DNA of 64,000 nucleotides from Mimachlamys varia (GCA_947623455.1 OX392529.1:52223186-52287185); one strand, 5' to 3'; shown: positions 1-49,985, numbered from the stretch's first letter. A program made the numbers and translations. The notes: a model not told the origin generated them from the sequence alone.

Positions 1-223
1 GTCCATTTCCAACTGTCTTCTACGTTCGGCTTGTTGTTGAAGTGGGCCCCACCTGAACTATTTTCAATTCTTCTGATTTTTTTTGTCAAAAGTTTCTTGT
101 TAGTTACCGCTCAGGTTTACTTCGTTTTATGCTTATTTTTGCATGGTTATCAACTGGATTCTTTTTTCATAATTTTTCTGAATCCCGAAAACTTTCCTGA
201 AGTTACGTATATTTGGCCTTTAA
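1..223 (+). mobile_element. TTAA-flanked MITE, copy 1 (left end cut by window)
   Basis: Right part of a repeat shared with 13674-14067, 19067-19459 and 47697-48090. It ends AGTTACGTATATTTGGCCT followed by TTAA at 220-223. The open frames inside are found in all copies but have no coding character. Confidence 0.8.
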
Positions 224-525
224 TATCACAGTGCCACTTTGATGAAATTAAAGATCTAGAAAAATAGTTCTAAAAATTGATCAAAGACTATAGTTTATAT
301 ATCACCATTGGTATATATTTTAAATTTCATTTTCTCCTAAAGATTAAATTACCTAGATTTCATTACCTAGCAATCTTCAGTTTTGTAAAGTTTCTATTTC
401 TTATTTAAACACATAATTCCTTTATTGTGATAATTGTTTTGTGACAATATCAGACTAGGCGATGTAACTGCATATGAGGTAATTCATAATCCTATAAATT
501 TTAATGCATAATCATGTTTTCACAG

Positions 526-37979
<37,454 letters not shown>

Positions 37980-39321
37980 CACCTGTCCACAACCACTTGA
38001 CTAGTGACAATAGTCTGGTTTAGTCTCTGTTTAAGGGTTGGCCAGGGTTGGCCACACACATGCTGAGTGCGCTGAGTTTAGTCTTTGGGCTTTATAACAC
38101 AATGCAGTCTTCGCTGCCGTGAATCAGGCATTCTAGCTGCTTTATCCGTGCACGGATTGCCTGTACAAGTATACACGTGTGTGGTACTGCCTCGGTGATG
38201 CGTGTCTGTACAGCTAGGTAGTGCCTTACTAACTACCCGACCGGTGAGCTACTGTCCATGTGTGTCCCTGCTGGTGTCCCTGCTCCCAGCAGTACTTTTA
38301 TCACCAAGCCCTACTTGTGCTTATATTGGTGTAGTCAGCACTCGAGGACGAAGACAATACATGAACAATTGTATTTGTGTAGTCGAAACTCAACAAGGAG
38401 GACAATACCTGGACGCTTATATTAAAATTGTGGAGTAAGCTGCACCCACGACTCAACATGTTTCTCAGTGGGGACAGAGACTGTATCAGAAACTGATAGG
38501 CTGATCTGCATTCCTACAACATACATTATTGGTATTGAGCATTACAATATCATCACTTTGGTGTAGCCAAGTCCATGTGGACACTGCTAACATATCCAGA
38601 GTGGAGTGGTCAAAGGCGACTTATGTGGAACTTGGCATTGCTAAGCAACCTGCTTCCATTTGTTTACAACCAGTTAACTGGGATTAAGAATATAGTCAAA
38701 AGTGTAGTGGTATGATGTTTAATGGCTGTCTTGAAAAAACAGCTTAAGTTTACTTAAGAGTAAAAGGTGGGACAAACTGTATTACTATTGAACATTGTGT
38801 TCCCAACGTTGTAGCACTAAACTGGTTCTCTTTGTCTATACATAGGTAAACATACCTATCCACAGCTTTAGCAGAATTATAAATCATTCAGATCTCCCTA
38901 GCTTTGTTGAGATGATACTCTAGCTGAATAGTGTACGTACTTGGGGATATTTGAATTCCATTGTTGTGAGTTATTGGGTTTGTTTAATTTCATGGCATCG
39001 AAATTTTAACTATCGGCTTATATTTCACGTACGTTTATTACTAATAACAAAAGATAAGCATTTGGAATTCATACTCTTCTTTTTTCACTGAAAAACGAAG
39101 AAATCAGTAGGTTTATCACTAATAATTAGAATATTGGGATTAACCTCAGCCCTATAGAGGTCGCTGTTGACCGATCGCCAACTGCTAAATTATAATAAAT
39201 TATGCTGTTATTGCCAGGTTTCTAGGAAGGCTGGTGATTTTTGGAGAGGAAGAAGCTTCAAATTGGAAAGTGTCTTTCCTGTACTATGTGTGTGCAGATT
39301 TAATAGGTTTACACTATTTGT

Positions 39322-39352
39322 GGGTGTGTGTGTGCGTGTGTGCGTGTGTGCA
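39322..39352 (+). repeat. (GT)n-type microsatellite
   Basis: Interrupted GTGTGTGCGTG tract in the probable PKN 3'UTR. Confidence 0.85.
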
Positions 39353-40962
39353 TGTTCATATGTAAGATGTATGGTGTTAGTATGCGTCAGTATAAGAATG
39401 CCACATAACGGCACTGCTGCTGCATTTTATGTATGTAATGCCATGTAGTGGTTGTCGGAGTAAGTGAAATTCATTGTACACAACATATGTCAAAATTAAT
39501 TTGAAAAGTTTTGAGTACTGGTAATTGTCACGGTACAGATTGTATATATATACAAATATATTTTTATTGCAAATTCTGTTGTGAAACATTTGACCTCAAC
39601 AATTAAGAGTGATTAAACATGATGAGAATTTGATGTCTGTGGTTGAAGTACTTTTCTGGATTACCATAATGGTATCCAAGCTATATTGTACTGTAATGGA
39701 CTTTTCAATACCTTAGGATCACACACGCTCATTAATTTTTCATAAACTAGGTTCCTCTACCTGGTACTAGAACAGGGACTAATTACAGGTACTAGGACCA
39801 AGACTGGTTTACTTGTACTTGACAGTCTACTTCTATTCCCGTCAGGACAAACCTAGGTTTTTTACCTGGTAACTGTACATGGTGTAATAACGTATATGTA
39901 ATGGCTTAGTCTTGATTCTATAGGTAACCAGAACGCACAAATTGTTTGGTACTGGTCGACCAGGGACTCGTGTTGAAGTAAAACTTCTTCCTTGTTCAAC
40001 AATTTATCCAAAAAATATTGTCTACTTCTTATTTTATAAGGCGGTTTGAAAATATATTGTTGAGGGAAAAGTTTAAAAGAATGCTTAAATAGGAAAATGA
40101 CAAAATAGAGATACAGTGCCGTTGGGGGTAAACGAGTGGTATTCTATCAAGGTTTTTCCTTATAACTCTAGGCCTTTGATGGAGTAAGCCATGTACTTTT
40201 ACCAATATACTCCGGCTGTTATCTAGTGAAGTGATAATTTCATGATTTCTATCGTAGCCTAGTGTGAAAAACCACAAGGAAGAATTGATGATGTCACAAA
40301 CATGCAACATTGGCCCAACTGTTGGTGTGTTTCCTTATTTATTCCAAGTATAAATCAAAATGTGCAATTATATATTTTTTGCAATTAAAAAGATGCTTAA
40401 CTTCCTTGTTGTAGCTTGTTTCAGAACAGTGTTATTAGTTGGAAATATATTGAGGTCTAATTTTCAAAAAAAAAAGCATACTGAGAAAAATGCTTGGCCC
40501 AGTTTGTCAAAATATTCACTGTTTTAAAACTAAACTTTAAAAAATAATAATTGAGAAGTCTTTACTTGTATTTATATGATTAGATCTACTTTAAACATAA
40601 CTGAATCAATATTTCATAACAGATTTGGTATAAAACAGAGCATGTCAAACTGCTATTACTAGTGTTCAGTAGTCCCTATATACATGGACTATAGCAGTAA
40701 GGAAGGTCCTCTCTGAAAGGCATTGTAGATAGGGTTACTATAACATGATATTTGAAATGTAGGAGAATCATCATTAGAACAGCTTGACTATGAACCGATT
40801 TGCTGCCTTTGGGTGTGAAACGATGCTTGGTTAGATAAAATGTACAGAACTTACAAGTCCAACAATTGATCAACATACTCGCCGAGAATGGATTCCTACT
40901 GTTATCTGTGATGAAACATATCTTAGTTGTCCTGTTGCATTCTCAGGACCTGTGATTGTGTG

Positions 40963-40968
40963 AATAAA
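40963..40968 (+). terminator. Candidate polyadenylation signal for PKN
   Basis: AATAAA with a downstream GT/T-rich element, about 3.0 kb after the PKN stop codon. The choice among several AATAAA hexamers in 39-43 kb cannot be settled from sequence alone. Confidence 0.35.
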
Positions 40969-40990
40969 CTTTGTGATTGGTTTTAGCTTT

Positions 40991-43900
40991 GATAGGGCTG
41001 TTACAATGTAATGTAAACTATACGGTTGTTCTGGACTTGTTCAGTAATCACAAAAATACCATTAACAAGTATGCGGATGGAAGTGTGCACAAAACTATGC
41101 ATATTATATCAAGTTTAATTAGCTGTGTATGCAATAATGATTTTACAATTTATTTTGAAGGGATTGCCTTTTTTCAAAGTAAATTTGAGTTTTCTTTTTT
41201 TAAGAAAGAAAATTATATAGCATGCATAATGTCTTTGTAAAGTGCTATTAATTTATTTTTTTGTACTTTTAAGCTGGTCCATCCAAAATAGGGTATATTA
41301 ACTATAGACTGCTTGGTGTTCTTGACTGATTTTAATGCATTGTGAAGGGAGATAACTCTGGTCATGTAAGTCGACAGGTTATAGTCCTTTCTTATTGACA
41401 GAACATAATAAAAAGAAACATTTCATCTGAAGTGACAATTTTTCTATTTATTTTTTATAGAATTATACACCAATAGTTACTAACATAATACTATGTGTTG
41501 GACATTTTCATTGTATTTCAAAATTGAAGAATTAGGTATTGGTTCTGTTATTCGCTGCTTACCTGGTCCGAAGGACAAAGTTAGTTTATGCCAGTCGTTG
41601 ATGTCCCTTACCTTAATGATTTCTTCTTCTCATTCATGGATTGGAAGTTAACTTAATTTGACTGAAAGTATCCCTAATTTGACTGAAAGTATCCCTAGGT
41701 TGGAGTGATTCAAAATTCCATAAATGGTACACCAACAATTCTTGCTGTAGAAAGCAATATACAGAAACTGTAATTAGTACGGTCATAGTTCAGCAGAATG
41801 ATTTCAGCATGAAAATAGCCAAAATATGTGCATTTACAGTACTTTTTACTACCTAACTAGTCCAGCTGTCTGCCAGAAATTACATATCTCGTGGCTGTAA
41901 ATGACTTGCTCAACACCTCCCCATCTGTCTGTACACAAATACCAATACCTGGTAGGTGCAAGTTCTCATACTTGTCTACATTGTATGCCTTACTTAAGTT
42001 TTAAATGCTTAATTGCTGAAATTAACAACAGCGTTTTAAGTTTCTTGCCATGTTTCTGTCTCAGCATTGGTTTCCTTGCCCACTCAAGTTTTCTTTAGGT
42101 AGCACTGCAGTTATGTTGTGTATATCTATTCCAAGCTGAGAACATTTGTTATTTGTGTGGATATCCCTGGTATTGAGAAATTATGATGTAATCATGCGAT
42201 GGTTGTTTTGCCTTTAAATGTGTGCCCTAAATCAAGGTTGGACGAGATTGAGCATGTTTTAGCGTGTTTTGTTGAATGCTTGCCTTTCCCAGTTATGAGA
42301 TTAAGTGAGAGAGTGAGTTATTGTTTTTCTTTACCAACTACATGAGATTTAGTGAGCGAGCAAGTGATTTTTTCTTTCCCAGCTATAAGCGACTGAGTGA
42401 ATGATAAACTTTAATACTTAATCACAAACACATGCAAAGCTAATTTCATGATTGACAATTAAATGTTGACGAATATTTAACACACAGAGGTGGCTAATTT
42501 ACGTATGCTGTTAACATGGTTAAACTCCCTTCCCTTCTGAGAGATTGCACGGGAATGTAAGGTATGTAAGGCAGTGGTTAAGAAATTGTATAAAAGTCTG
42601 TGAAATCAGCTCTAGATTGATTGTAGTTTCCCGCCCATCATTGGCGTTGTGGTGCTGAGATGTAATGGCAAGAAATCAAATAACTTGTGTCCTAAACTTC
42701 AGTTGTCAGTAAACTCTGAACAAAAACATCCTTCCTGTATGGTACAGATTCTCCATCTAGGCAGACATGTATAAATTATAATTATATGGTATACAAGTAC
42801 TGAGTAAACCCCCATCCTCCTGACTTGCCCTGCAGTAGTACTTACACTGTGTCTGAGTAGTAGTGCTTTTCTGGTGAAGACCACTAACGTCATTCCAGTC
42901 TCTACATCTGTTCCAGTCGCCACATCTAATAGGGAATTAACTGATTAAGAATACTATTTATTTCAATCTGTACATTGTAAGATAATAAACTTCCCTCCTC
43001 GCCTTTCCATCTGTTCTTACCATGTTGTAGAAAGATGAACAAATAAAATAATATACTCGCATCTCATTCACATTAATAAAATGACATGAAATAAAGCTAT
43101 CAATGGTGTTTGGTTATTTATTGGGTTGCAGGAAGAGATCAGATTATATTGGGATGTATTTCTCTGAAGTAGCTCACAGAGGTCAAAAACATGTTATATT
43201 TCTGCATAGTAGTGTCTGTACAATAGCTCTAATTACACATGAACTTGATCCCCTGAAGTAAACACTACAGTTACTGTCAACCTATAGTATTATCTATTTC
43301 CTTGTTTTCTGTTCTCTGGTACATTCTCAACTTAAAAGTGATTGTAATCCTAGATGACTGCCTCCTCAAAAGTCTTGACTTGCTATATCATTTACAGGGA
43401 AATTTTCAGGGTTATAACAATATATCCATTAAAATACTTACAGATTACATTGATAGAACTCCATATTGAAAGTGTGTAATGTTGTTGGTTGCCAGATCCT
43501 ACTGCTGTTTGTTTTTTATCACCATGATGGAAGATTGGGAGAAGGGGTGTGGGGCGTATTGTTTTTGGTCCGCTTTTTTTTCATAGTACACAATTTGAAA
43601 TTGTATTTCTAGATTCATAAATTAAAGGGTTTTAGGCACCTGACCCTTCTGCTTCTATATTAGTTCATAAATTTTGGATTCCAACCTTTTGGCCCCTAGC
43701 ATCACTGGAGAGTCCTAGCAGGATGAAACATCTGTATGATGCAGTTTAATTCATTTTTTCGACATATTGTATCTTACTAAAAGGTGCAGCATATGTGTGT
43801 GTTACATCATCTTTGTTTTCACACAGCTTTTCAATATTGAGAAATAATCAGGAGGATATAATTTATTCCACATCTGATGACCTTTACCTTTTGACCTACT

Positions 43901-44100
43901 TATTATGTCTGCTTGAAATAAAAGAAAACACTTTTTATTGGTCCTACTATTAGTATGATTTTGTCTGGGCCTTAACTTTTAAACTGTTAAAGATACCTTG
44001 ATGAAACTTGTACCTGCATCACCATTTGATGATGTGTAGTGCACTATCATTAGGTAATTATGACCTTCTCCGAAAGGTCAGAAGTCAAAAGTGTCTTATT
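40991..44100. other. Intergenic DNA, nothing recognised
   Basis: AT-rich, with several AATAAA hexamers (for example near 42982-43092) that could be later PKN polyadenylation sites. A 19-bp direct duplication near 41660-41695. No gene supported on either strand. Confidence 0.55.
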
Positions 44101-44229
44101 GTTTTGTATATGCCAAGGTAAAGAACGGTCTCCCACAGTTTTAAGTTGACAGATTAAAAAAGGTCAACGTCATATTTAACATTTTTACCTCAAGGTCATT
44201 GGATCAATGGTCAAATGTTGCATCTAGTA

Positions 44230-45110
44230 ACTGCTTGGTGAGTTGTCTGCATCTGTCAACATTTTCTTTGAATGACCTCTTAAGAACTGGAGACAGTAGT
44301 ATAAGGACGTTTAGCCAGGAGGTACCTGGGAGAGAGTGCAATAAAGTCTCTTCAGATAAATAACCGACCTCTTAAGAACTGGAGACCGTAGTATAATGAT
44401 GTTTAGTCAGGAGGTACCTGGGAGAGAGTGCAATAAAGTCTCTTCAGATAAATAACCTTGACCTTGTCACCTACTTTCAAGGTCAAATATGTATAAACAA
44501 AAATGAAATTCTTCTGAATACTGGCCAGTAAATACCTTTCATGAAGTATTATAAAGTTTTCTCAAATAAATGACTTGGACCTACTTTCAAGGTCACAGGG
44601 GTCGATTATGTAAAATACCGTGGTAATAGAATAAAACATCTTCTGGAAGCCTAGAGTACTGATAATTGCCCAGTAGGTACATGTAATTGGCTAGAAATTC
44701 TGTAAAATTTTCTCAAATAATCGACCTTGACCTCCTGTCAATGACACATGGGTTCAAGATGTTAAAAATCTTCTGGATAAATGGAATGGAGGGGGAGGGG
44801 CTCGTTTTAAATAACTTCAGATAACCAAGAGGCCTTCGGTAATGAGGTCGGGTCAGTAGGTATCTGGAATAGTGCTATCAAGTATCCTCAAATAAATAAC
44901 CTTGACCTACTTTGGAGGTCAAATGTGTAAACAAAATAAGAAATTAACTTCTGATTAACCAGAGTAATGATACTTGGCATGTAGGTAATTCCGACAGAGC
45001 ACTCTATAAAGTTGTCTGGAAGAAATGCATTGATTTACTTCCCAGTCACGGGGTTAGATTTGCGATACCAGGAGGCCCTGGTGATAATTGACCAGTAGCA
45101 TGTTTTGATG
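44230..45110. repeat. Degenerate AGGTCA-rich repeat region
   Basis: Several diverged copies of an about 110-150-bp unit with CTCAAATAAATAACCTTGACC, TACTTTCAAGGTCAAATGTG and a CCAGTAGGTA segment. It includes a near-exact tandem duplication of 92 bp (44274-44365 and 44366-44457) starting GACCTCTTAAGAACTGGAGA. Paired TGACCT and AGGTCA motifs are frequent. Confidence 0.7.
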
Positions 45111-45360
45111 AAGTAGTATATAGTTGCATTGAGCCTGAAACGTTTTTGATCTTAGCAGATTTAATATATGGAAATATTAACGATATTTTCCTATGATTTC
45201 TCAAATATCCAGGTTAGCAATACTGGGCCTCTTGTTCTCAAATGTGTCTTGTTTTTCTACAAAACAAATCTTAAGATAAACACAGACATCAGTGTTGACA
45301 TGAAACTTTAATACAAAAAGCTGTTACATCCTCGTGAGACAACTTTATCCTGTACAAATA

Positions 45361-45474
45361 AGCACAGGTTCTAGAACATAATCGGTTTTGATTTAGCACC
45401 CCCACTATACTTAGGATTATATTGTGGAGGTGCTAACCTGAATGTATTATGTTCTAGAACTCGAGCACCTGTGC
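45361..45474. repeat. Fold-back hairpin
   Basis: GCACAGGTTCTAGAACATAAT pairs imperfectly with ATTATGTTCTAGAACTCGAG plus CACCTGTGC, and inner TTAGCACC pairs with GGTGCTAA. 114 bp in all. Confidence 0.85.
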
Positions 45475-45774
45475 ATATAACATAAGTCGGTAATTATTAG
45501 GGCTGACTCCCCGAGTATAAAACAGGGACATGTCACATGCTGAAAATATATACACGGGCGATACAGTCTGTAGTCAACATGTCCCCGTGAACCGTTACTT
45601 GTAGCGAAACATCATTAACTGCAATATGGTATGACGTATTGAACTTAAAGCTCTGAATTGCATTGTAAAGAAAGTCTGATACACTGACGATCTTTCAACC
45701 TTTATAACATAAAAAATATCTGTCTGACATGAAGTTGATATAGTTATGTATACATGAGAAATCCAGGGAGAAAG

Positions 45775-46113
45775 ACTTTTATTACATTTTAACCAGTGAA
45801 ATATTGAAAAAAAATCATTCTATAAAAGTGATATTTTTCACTAGTGAAATATATCACTTTTTCTTATTTGACCAATCAGAACGCTGCTTACAAACGACGT
45901 TTGGGAAAAATCAGAAGATGCCACTGTAGATTTTCATATAAAAATGTAATAAACAGAATATCTGACAGTATCTTCAGTGATACCAAACATATTTCACGAG
46001 TGGGGCTAATATTTTGATATTTTTCACGAGTGTGCAGCACGAGTGAAAACTATCAAATATTAGCCCCACTCGTGAAATATATTTGGTATTACTGAAGACA
46101 CTGTAAGATATCC
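45775..46113. mobile_element. Pair of adjacent fold-back elements
   Basis: The first (about 45775-45955) has TTATTACATTTT / AAAATGTAATAA ends and an inner AAGTGATATTTTTCAC / GTGAAATATATCACTT palindrome. The second (45958-46113) is a hairpin with an about 75-bp stem, for example CACGAGTGGGGCTAATATTT pairing with AAATATTAGCCCCACTCGTG. A diverged relative of the first lies near 5220-5340. Confidence 0.85.
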
Positions 46114-46555
46114 TCTATGTATTGTTGCGGATGACGATTACATGGATACGGACCAAGTCAGTATAAAGAAAACCTGTCACAATGACATAACATCATCTTG
46201 TAGAATTCACTGCTTATTATCTGTTAAATCAATTAAATCAATAATGCAAGGGTTGCTTCTTAACTATTTGCAAAGTACTTTCAAATATTAGTAAATTCTT
46301 ACAAGGACTAGGAAAACTATCGAATATATATATTTACGATGTACATAAGTAATTGGTGTTTATACAGCGGATAATACACACATCACCTCTTTTTACATAC
46401 TTTGTTTGTATCTTGAAACAAAAAGTATGTATCTTGAAACAAAACAACGGACGTCAAAACAGTGTGGTGTCTGTGCCAAAACCGTGGGCGAAATTGAACG
46501 ACACGGACAGGTCTTTGTTTTTAACGAATGTATTTAGTACAAGATGACAGCTATT

Positions 46556-46790
46556 ATAAATGTCCTTATAAAGAAACTTCACTACACTCGAAATGTCCTA
46601 ATAAAGAAACTTCACTACACTCGGAATGTCCTAATAAAGAAACTTCACTACACTCGGAATGTCCTTAAAAGAAACTTCACTACACTCGGAATGTCCTTAA
46701 AAAGAAACTTCACTACACTCGGAATGTCATTAAAAAGAAACTTCACTACATTCGGAATGTCCTTATAAAGAAACTCCATTATACTGTGAA
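46556..46790 (+). repeat. 33-bp tandem repeat
   Basis: About seven copies of CTTCACTACACTCGGAATG plus TCCTTAAAAAGAAA. The unit is a multiple of 3 and so gives an open frame that is not a real gene. Confidence 0.92.
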
Positions 46791-47122
46791 TGCTACTATA
46801 CGCAGACATTTTCGATATTAAACCGTTCGCTTCTGTTACTAATCACGCTTTCCCGTGATTTCATTATTGTATTTACCCTGTCCGACCCACCTCTAAAGGA
46901 ATATTTAAACAAATATTTACTGAGTAAATTTATAGTATATAAATACCATTCCGATCTGAATATATAATTCAAGGTGAAGGTGTCAATCACGAAAACCTCT
47001 TAGACAAACATCGGATCAAAATGGAAAAGCAGAAGAGCTGGTACGAATCAAAATAACATGATTTAGTGTACACAGAATCCTGTTTCGTAGGGGGGGGGGG
47101 GCTCGTATTACGAATCATGGTG

Positions 47123-47466
47123 TCGACCGCAGGGACCTGATACTTTGTTACAGCTAGTTTTGGACCTAAACTAGGATGTTAAGTGTAATTTTACATTTTT
47201 GGGGGGGGGGGGGGTTAGATCAATCTTCGATAAACCATCGTCGGAAACCTCTGACGTATGCAAACACGTCAGAGAAGTGTACCGTGGATTTCCGATGATG
47301 TCGATAAAAACGCCCCCTCAATGGCCATAAAGGCTATATATGACCATTGAGAGGACATTTTTATAGAAAATTGATCTAAACCCCCCAAAAGTGTAAAATT
47401 ACTCTAAACCCCCTAGTTTAGGTCCAAAACTAGCTGTAACAAATTATCAAGTCCCTGTAGTGTCGA
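47123..47466. mobile_element. Long-arm inverted-repeat element (344 bp)
   Basis: Arms of about 100 bp pair: CAGGGACCTGATACTTTGTT and TTTTGGACCTAAACTAGG on the left, CCTAGTTTAGGTCCAAAA and CAAGTCCCTG on the right. Poly-G (47201-47214) in the left arm faces CCCCCC in the right arm. The interior has further nested hairpins (CTCTGACGTATGCAAACACGTCAGAG and CATCGTCGG...CCGATGATG). Confidence 0.9.
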
Positions 47467-47696
47467 AGGGTTTAATTGTTTTATCTTGTTATTAAATGCA
47501 TAGGTACATTACAACTGATGAAGTTAGGATGATCACATCAGAGAAACTCTTGTCTGACCTTAAAGTGAAACACTCAATCAATGTTTAAAACACACAGAGG
47601 TATAGTTTTTATAATATCGGGACCCTGTGGTTACAGGTACTTCACGCTAATTCTTAGTTTTACAAAGTATACAGAACTTCAGACTGCTTTCCAAAC

Positions 47697-48090
47697 TTAA
47701 AGGCCCAATATACGTAACTTAAGGACTTTTTTCGTGATTCTGAAAAATTCTGAAAAAAAATCCAGTTGATAACCATGCAAAAATAAGCCTAAAACGAAGT
47801 AAACCTGAGCGGTAACTAACAAGAAACTCTGGACAAATAAAATCCAAAAAATTGAAAATAATTCAGGTGGGGCCCACTTCAACAACAAACCGAAGGTAGA
47901 AGACGGTTCGAAATGGACGCGTGTTTACAAATAGCGTGTTTCAACTGCTGCTCTACCGGTAACCGCGAAAGAATTCATCTTGAATATTGCTGATATCAGT
48001 TAATCTTAGCTAACTCTATAAATATAAAAAGTTATTAGGCTTGATTTTCACTTCAAGTTTTGCCGAAAGTTACGTATATTGGGCCTTTAA
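47697..48090 (-). mobile_element. TTAA-flanked MITE, copy 4
   Basis: 394 bp, intergenic, same orientation as copy 2. Termini TTAA-AGGCCCAATATACGTAAC and GTTACGTATATTGGGCCT-TTAA are perfect inverted repeats of at least 18 bp. Best-preserved copy in the window. Confidence 0.9.
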
Positions 48091-48636
48091 AAGACAGCTA
48101 TAACGGAGATAAGTTGTAGTTTCCTCGTTTGGTACATGCTGATACTAAGCACTTGAACACTTGTATGTTCCGTATGTTTGTCAACATGTGGTTATACACA
48201 AGCAATACACAAAGTAAGGACATGAACGATATTCCTGTACTGTAAAAATTGTTTCCTGTATTTGAAATATATTTTACTCCTAGTAAATGCTTGCTGTCCG
48301 TTTACTAATCTGAAAAAATAACTGGAATCTTAAACGAGTACCAGTTCAAGTAAAACATTAAGTCTGGCAAAATGTAAAACGATATTTCAGTCATTAGATC
48401 TAAATTAGTGTGAATGAAATAATGGATTTAAGTAATAATACTAGTTTTAAAAAAGCAACATGCAGCACGTTCATTCACTCGCAGACTCATCATTTACAAT
48501 AATCCGGAAAACAGCGCGACAATCATCCTGTGTACTTATAATAACATCGCATGAGTTTTATATACCCGGAAATAATTTCCAGGCAACATTTTAGTACGGA
48601 CAGGCGTCTCGTGCGACTGGACCACTGAAGGTGACT

Positions 48637-48859
48637 TTGGTTTGGTTTATTTTGTTTTATGTCCTATTAACAGCTAGTTCATGTAAGGACGTGCCAGCTA
48701 GGTTTTGGAGGTGGAGGAAAGCCGTAGTACCTAGTGAAAAACCATCGACCTGCGGTCAGTACCTGGCAACTGCCCCACGTGGGATTCGAACTCGAAACCC
48801 AGAGGTGGAGGGCTAGTGGTAAAATGTCGGAACACCTTAACCACTCGGCCACCGCGACC
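48637..48859 (-). mobile_element. tRNA-derived SINE, copy 2
   Basis: On the minus strand, GGTGGCCGAGTGGTTAAGG (A-box) and GAGTTCGAATCCCAC (B-box) are spaced as in a tRNA-Ser/Leu head with a long variable arm. The body has CTCCACCTCCAAAACC, ending in an AACAAAATAAACCAAACC tail. The intact pol III boxes suggest a younger copy than 19862-20082. Confidence 0.85.
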
Positions 48860-49331
48860 CTTCTCTGTCGGTCACGAATGACAACCGAAGGTCCCATGTT
48901 ACACTATTACAATGACCATGCTTGTTTTCGTAAATGTTGTACAAAGCGTATGAAAAATTCATAATGTTCTCTGTTGCAGTGAATTATATTATTCCGTTCT
49001 TTGTCAGGTGCCGAGAAATCCACAATAACTTAATATCAATCAAAATAAATTATAAACAATCAGTTATTCCACATACAGCGGTTAAGTTGGTGAACCTTGG
49101 TAAGTAAAACGTGAGAATATCAATGTATCCAACTGACAAGATAGACTCGGTGCCTTGATATGTCCAACTATTCTTATCTGAGAAATGCGCATTTCAAAGG
49201 AAATGCATATGGTATCATAAACAGGTGCCAAGAATATCCCTTCTTCAGGCTGCATATCATGACGCATTCACTTGAAAAACGCCTCGTTCCCACAGTAACT
49301 AGAGTGCACAACAATTTTAAATCAATGTATT

Positions 49332-49372
49332 TCACATAGGGGGCAAATCCGGTGTTTTCCTCTTTTTTGAAC
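49332..49372 (-). CDS. WIPF: WIPF terminal exon
   Basis: On the minus strand, acceptor TCTCATTTCAG precedes 49372 and the frame (phase 1 in) reads GSKKRKTPDLPPM, then TGA at 49334-49332. Vertebrate WIP ends the same distance after its WASP-binding exon with a short basic-then-LPP tail (about APPLPPIPR), so length, phase and composition fit. Peptide identity is low, hence the moderate confidence. Confidence 0.7.
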
Positions 49373-49877
49373 CTGAAATGAGAAAATGTTTAAAAGGTAA
49401 CTCATTTTTAATTTTGAACGTGACATTCTTTTGAATTTAAGAGATTCTAAGAGTATGACTGTTTGTACACGTGATTCAAAGCTTGAAAAAAACATGAAAC
49501 ATAAAGAAATATTATCGTTCAGTTTGTGGCTCCAAAATACCATCTTGGAATTTAGTAATGAACGTTTGTTATCGCTATTTCTTGAGAAGAACTGGGTAGA
49601 TCTTTCCCAAATTTCAAATGTATGTTGTCCTTTGTAATAATTGTACCTTATTGATTTTGATCAAAACAGAAAAAAGGCCGATTGTCTTTGACAGTTAAAG
49701 ACTATTATTGTGATATCTTTAAGAGGAATACTCAAACTTCACAAATATAATAAGAAAGAAGAAAAAAGAAAGGAAAACAAGATTCAACTTTAAGGGATAA
49801 ATGAAGAAGATAAAACAATGCTCGGCGTTAACATTCACCGAGGGTCTGTTGTTTATGTATAGTAGAAGGAGACCCAC
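49373..49877 (-). other. WIPF last intron
   Basis: 505-bp intron with GTGGGT donor and TTTCAG acceptor on the minus strand. AT-rich; no other feature recognised. Confidence 0.65.
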
Positions 49878-49985
49878 CTTTTTGTTGTCCTTTACTGGCG
49901 TACGTTTTGCTGGACCCAACGTACTGCTCAGGGGGCGGGAAGTCGCTCACGTCGTGAAAAGGAAACCTTGATTCAAGGTCAGGGG
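49878..49985 (-). CDS. WIPF: WIPF exon: WASP-binding peptide
   Basis: On the minus strand, acceptor CCTTTGCAG precedes 49985 and donor AAAG|GTGGGT follows 49878; phase 1 in, phase 1 out. It encodes ESRFPFHDVSDFPPPEQY and then a KTYASK segment. This matches the WASP/N-WASP EVH1-binding motif at the C-terminus of WIP-family proteins (ESRFxFHxxSDLPPPEPY...KSYPSK), which wraps around the WH1 domain. The Phe residues and the DFPPPE core that contact WASP are present. This is the most diagnostic exon for the gene. Confidence 0.92.

Larger units (their letters stand above)
37980..40990 (+). other. Probable PKN 3'UTR and flank
   Basis: No coding sequence is recognised after the PKN stop. The region is AT-rich with a GT microsatellite at 39322-39352. 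A canonical AATAAA at 40963-40968 followed within 10-25 bases by a TTGTGATTGGTTTT GT/T-rich stretch is a plausible polyadenylation site. Others such as ATAATAAATT near 39195 or GAAATAAAGC near 43090 are possible, so the UTR end is uncertain. Confidence 0.4.

Noticed and set aside
31..267. Hydrophobic 78-codon frame resembling a small membrane protein
   Set aside because: The same frame appears, with indels, in all copies of the TTAA-flanked MITE (for example 47697-47888 and 13639-13824); it is repeat sequence, not a conserved gene.
40029..40310. 93-codon minus-strand frame downstream of PKN
   Set aside because: No domain, no codon bias, in probable 3'UTR or intergenic sequence.
48637..48859. 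Functional tRNA gene (A- and B-box present)
   Set aside because: The acceptor stem cannot be formed, and the head is followed by a SINE body shared with 19862-20082; it is a tRNA-derived SINE.
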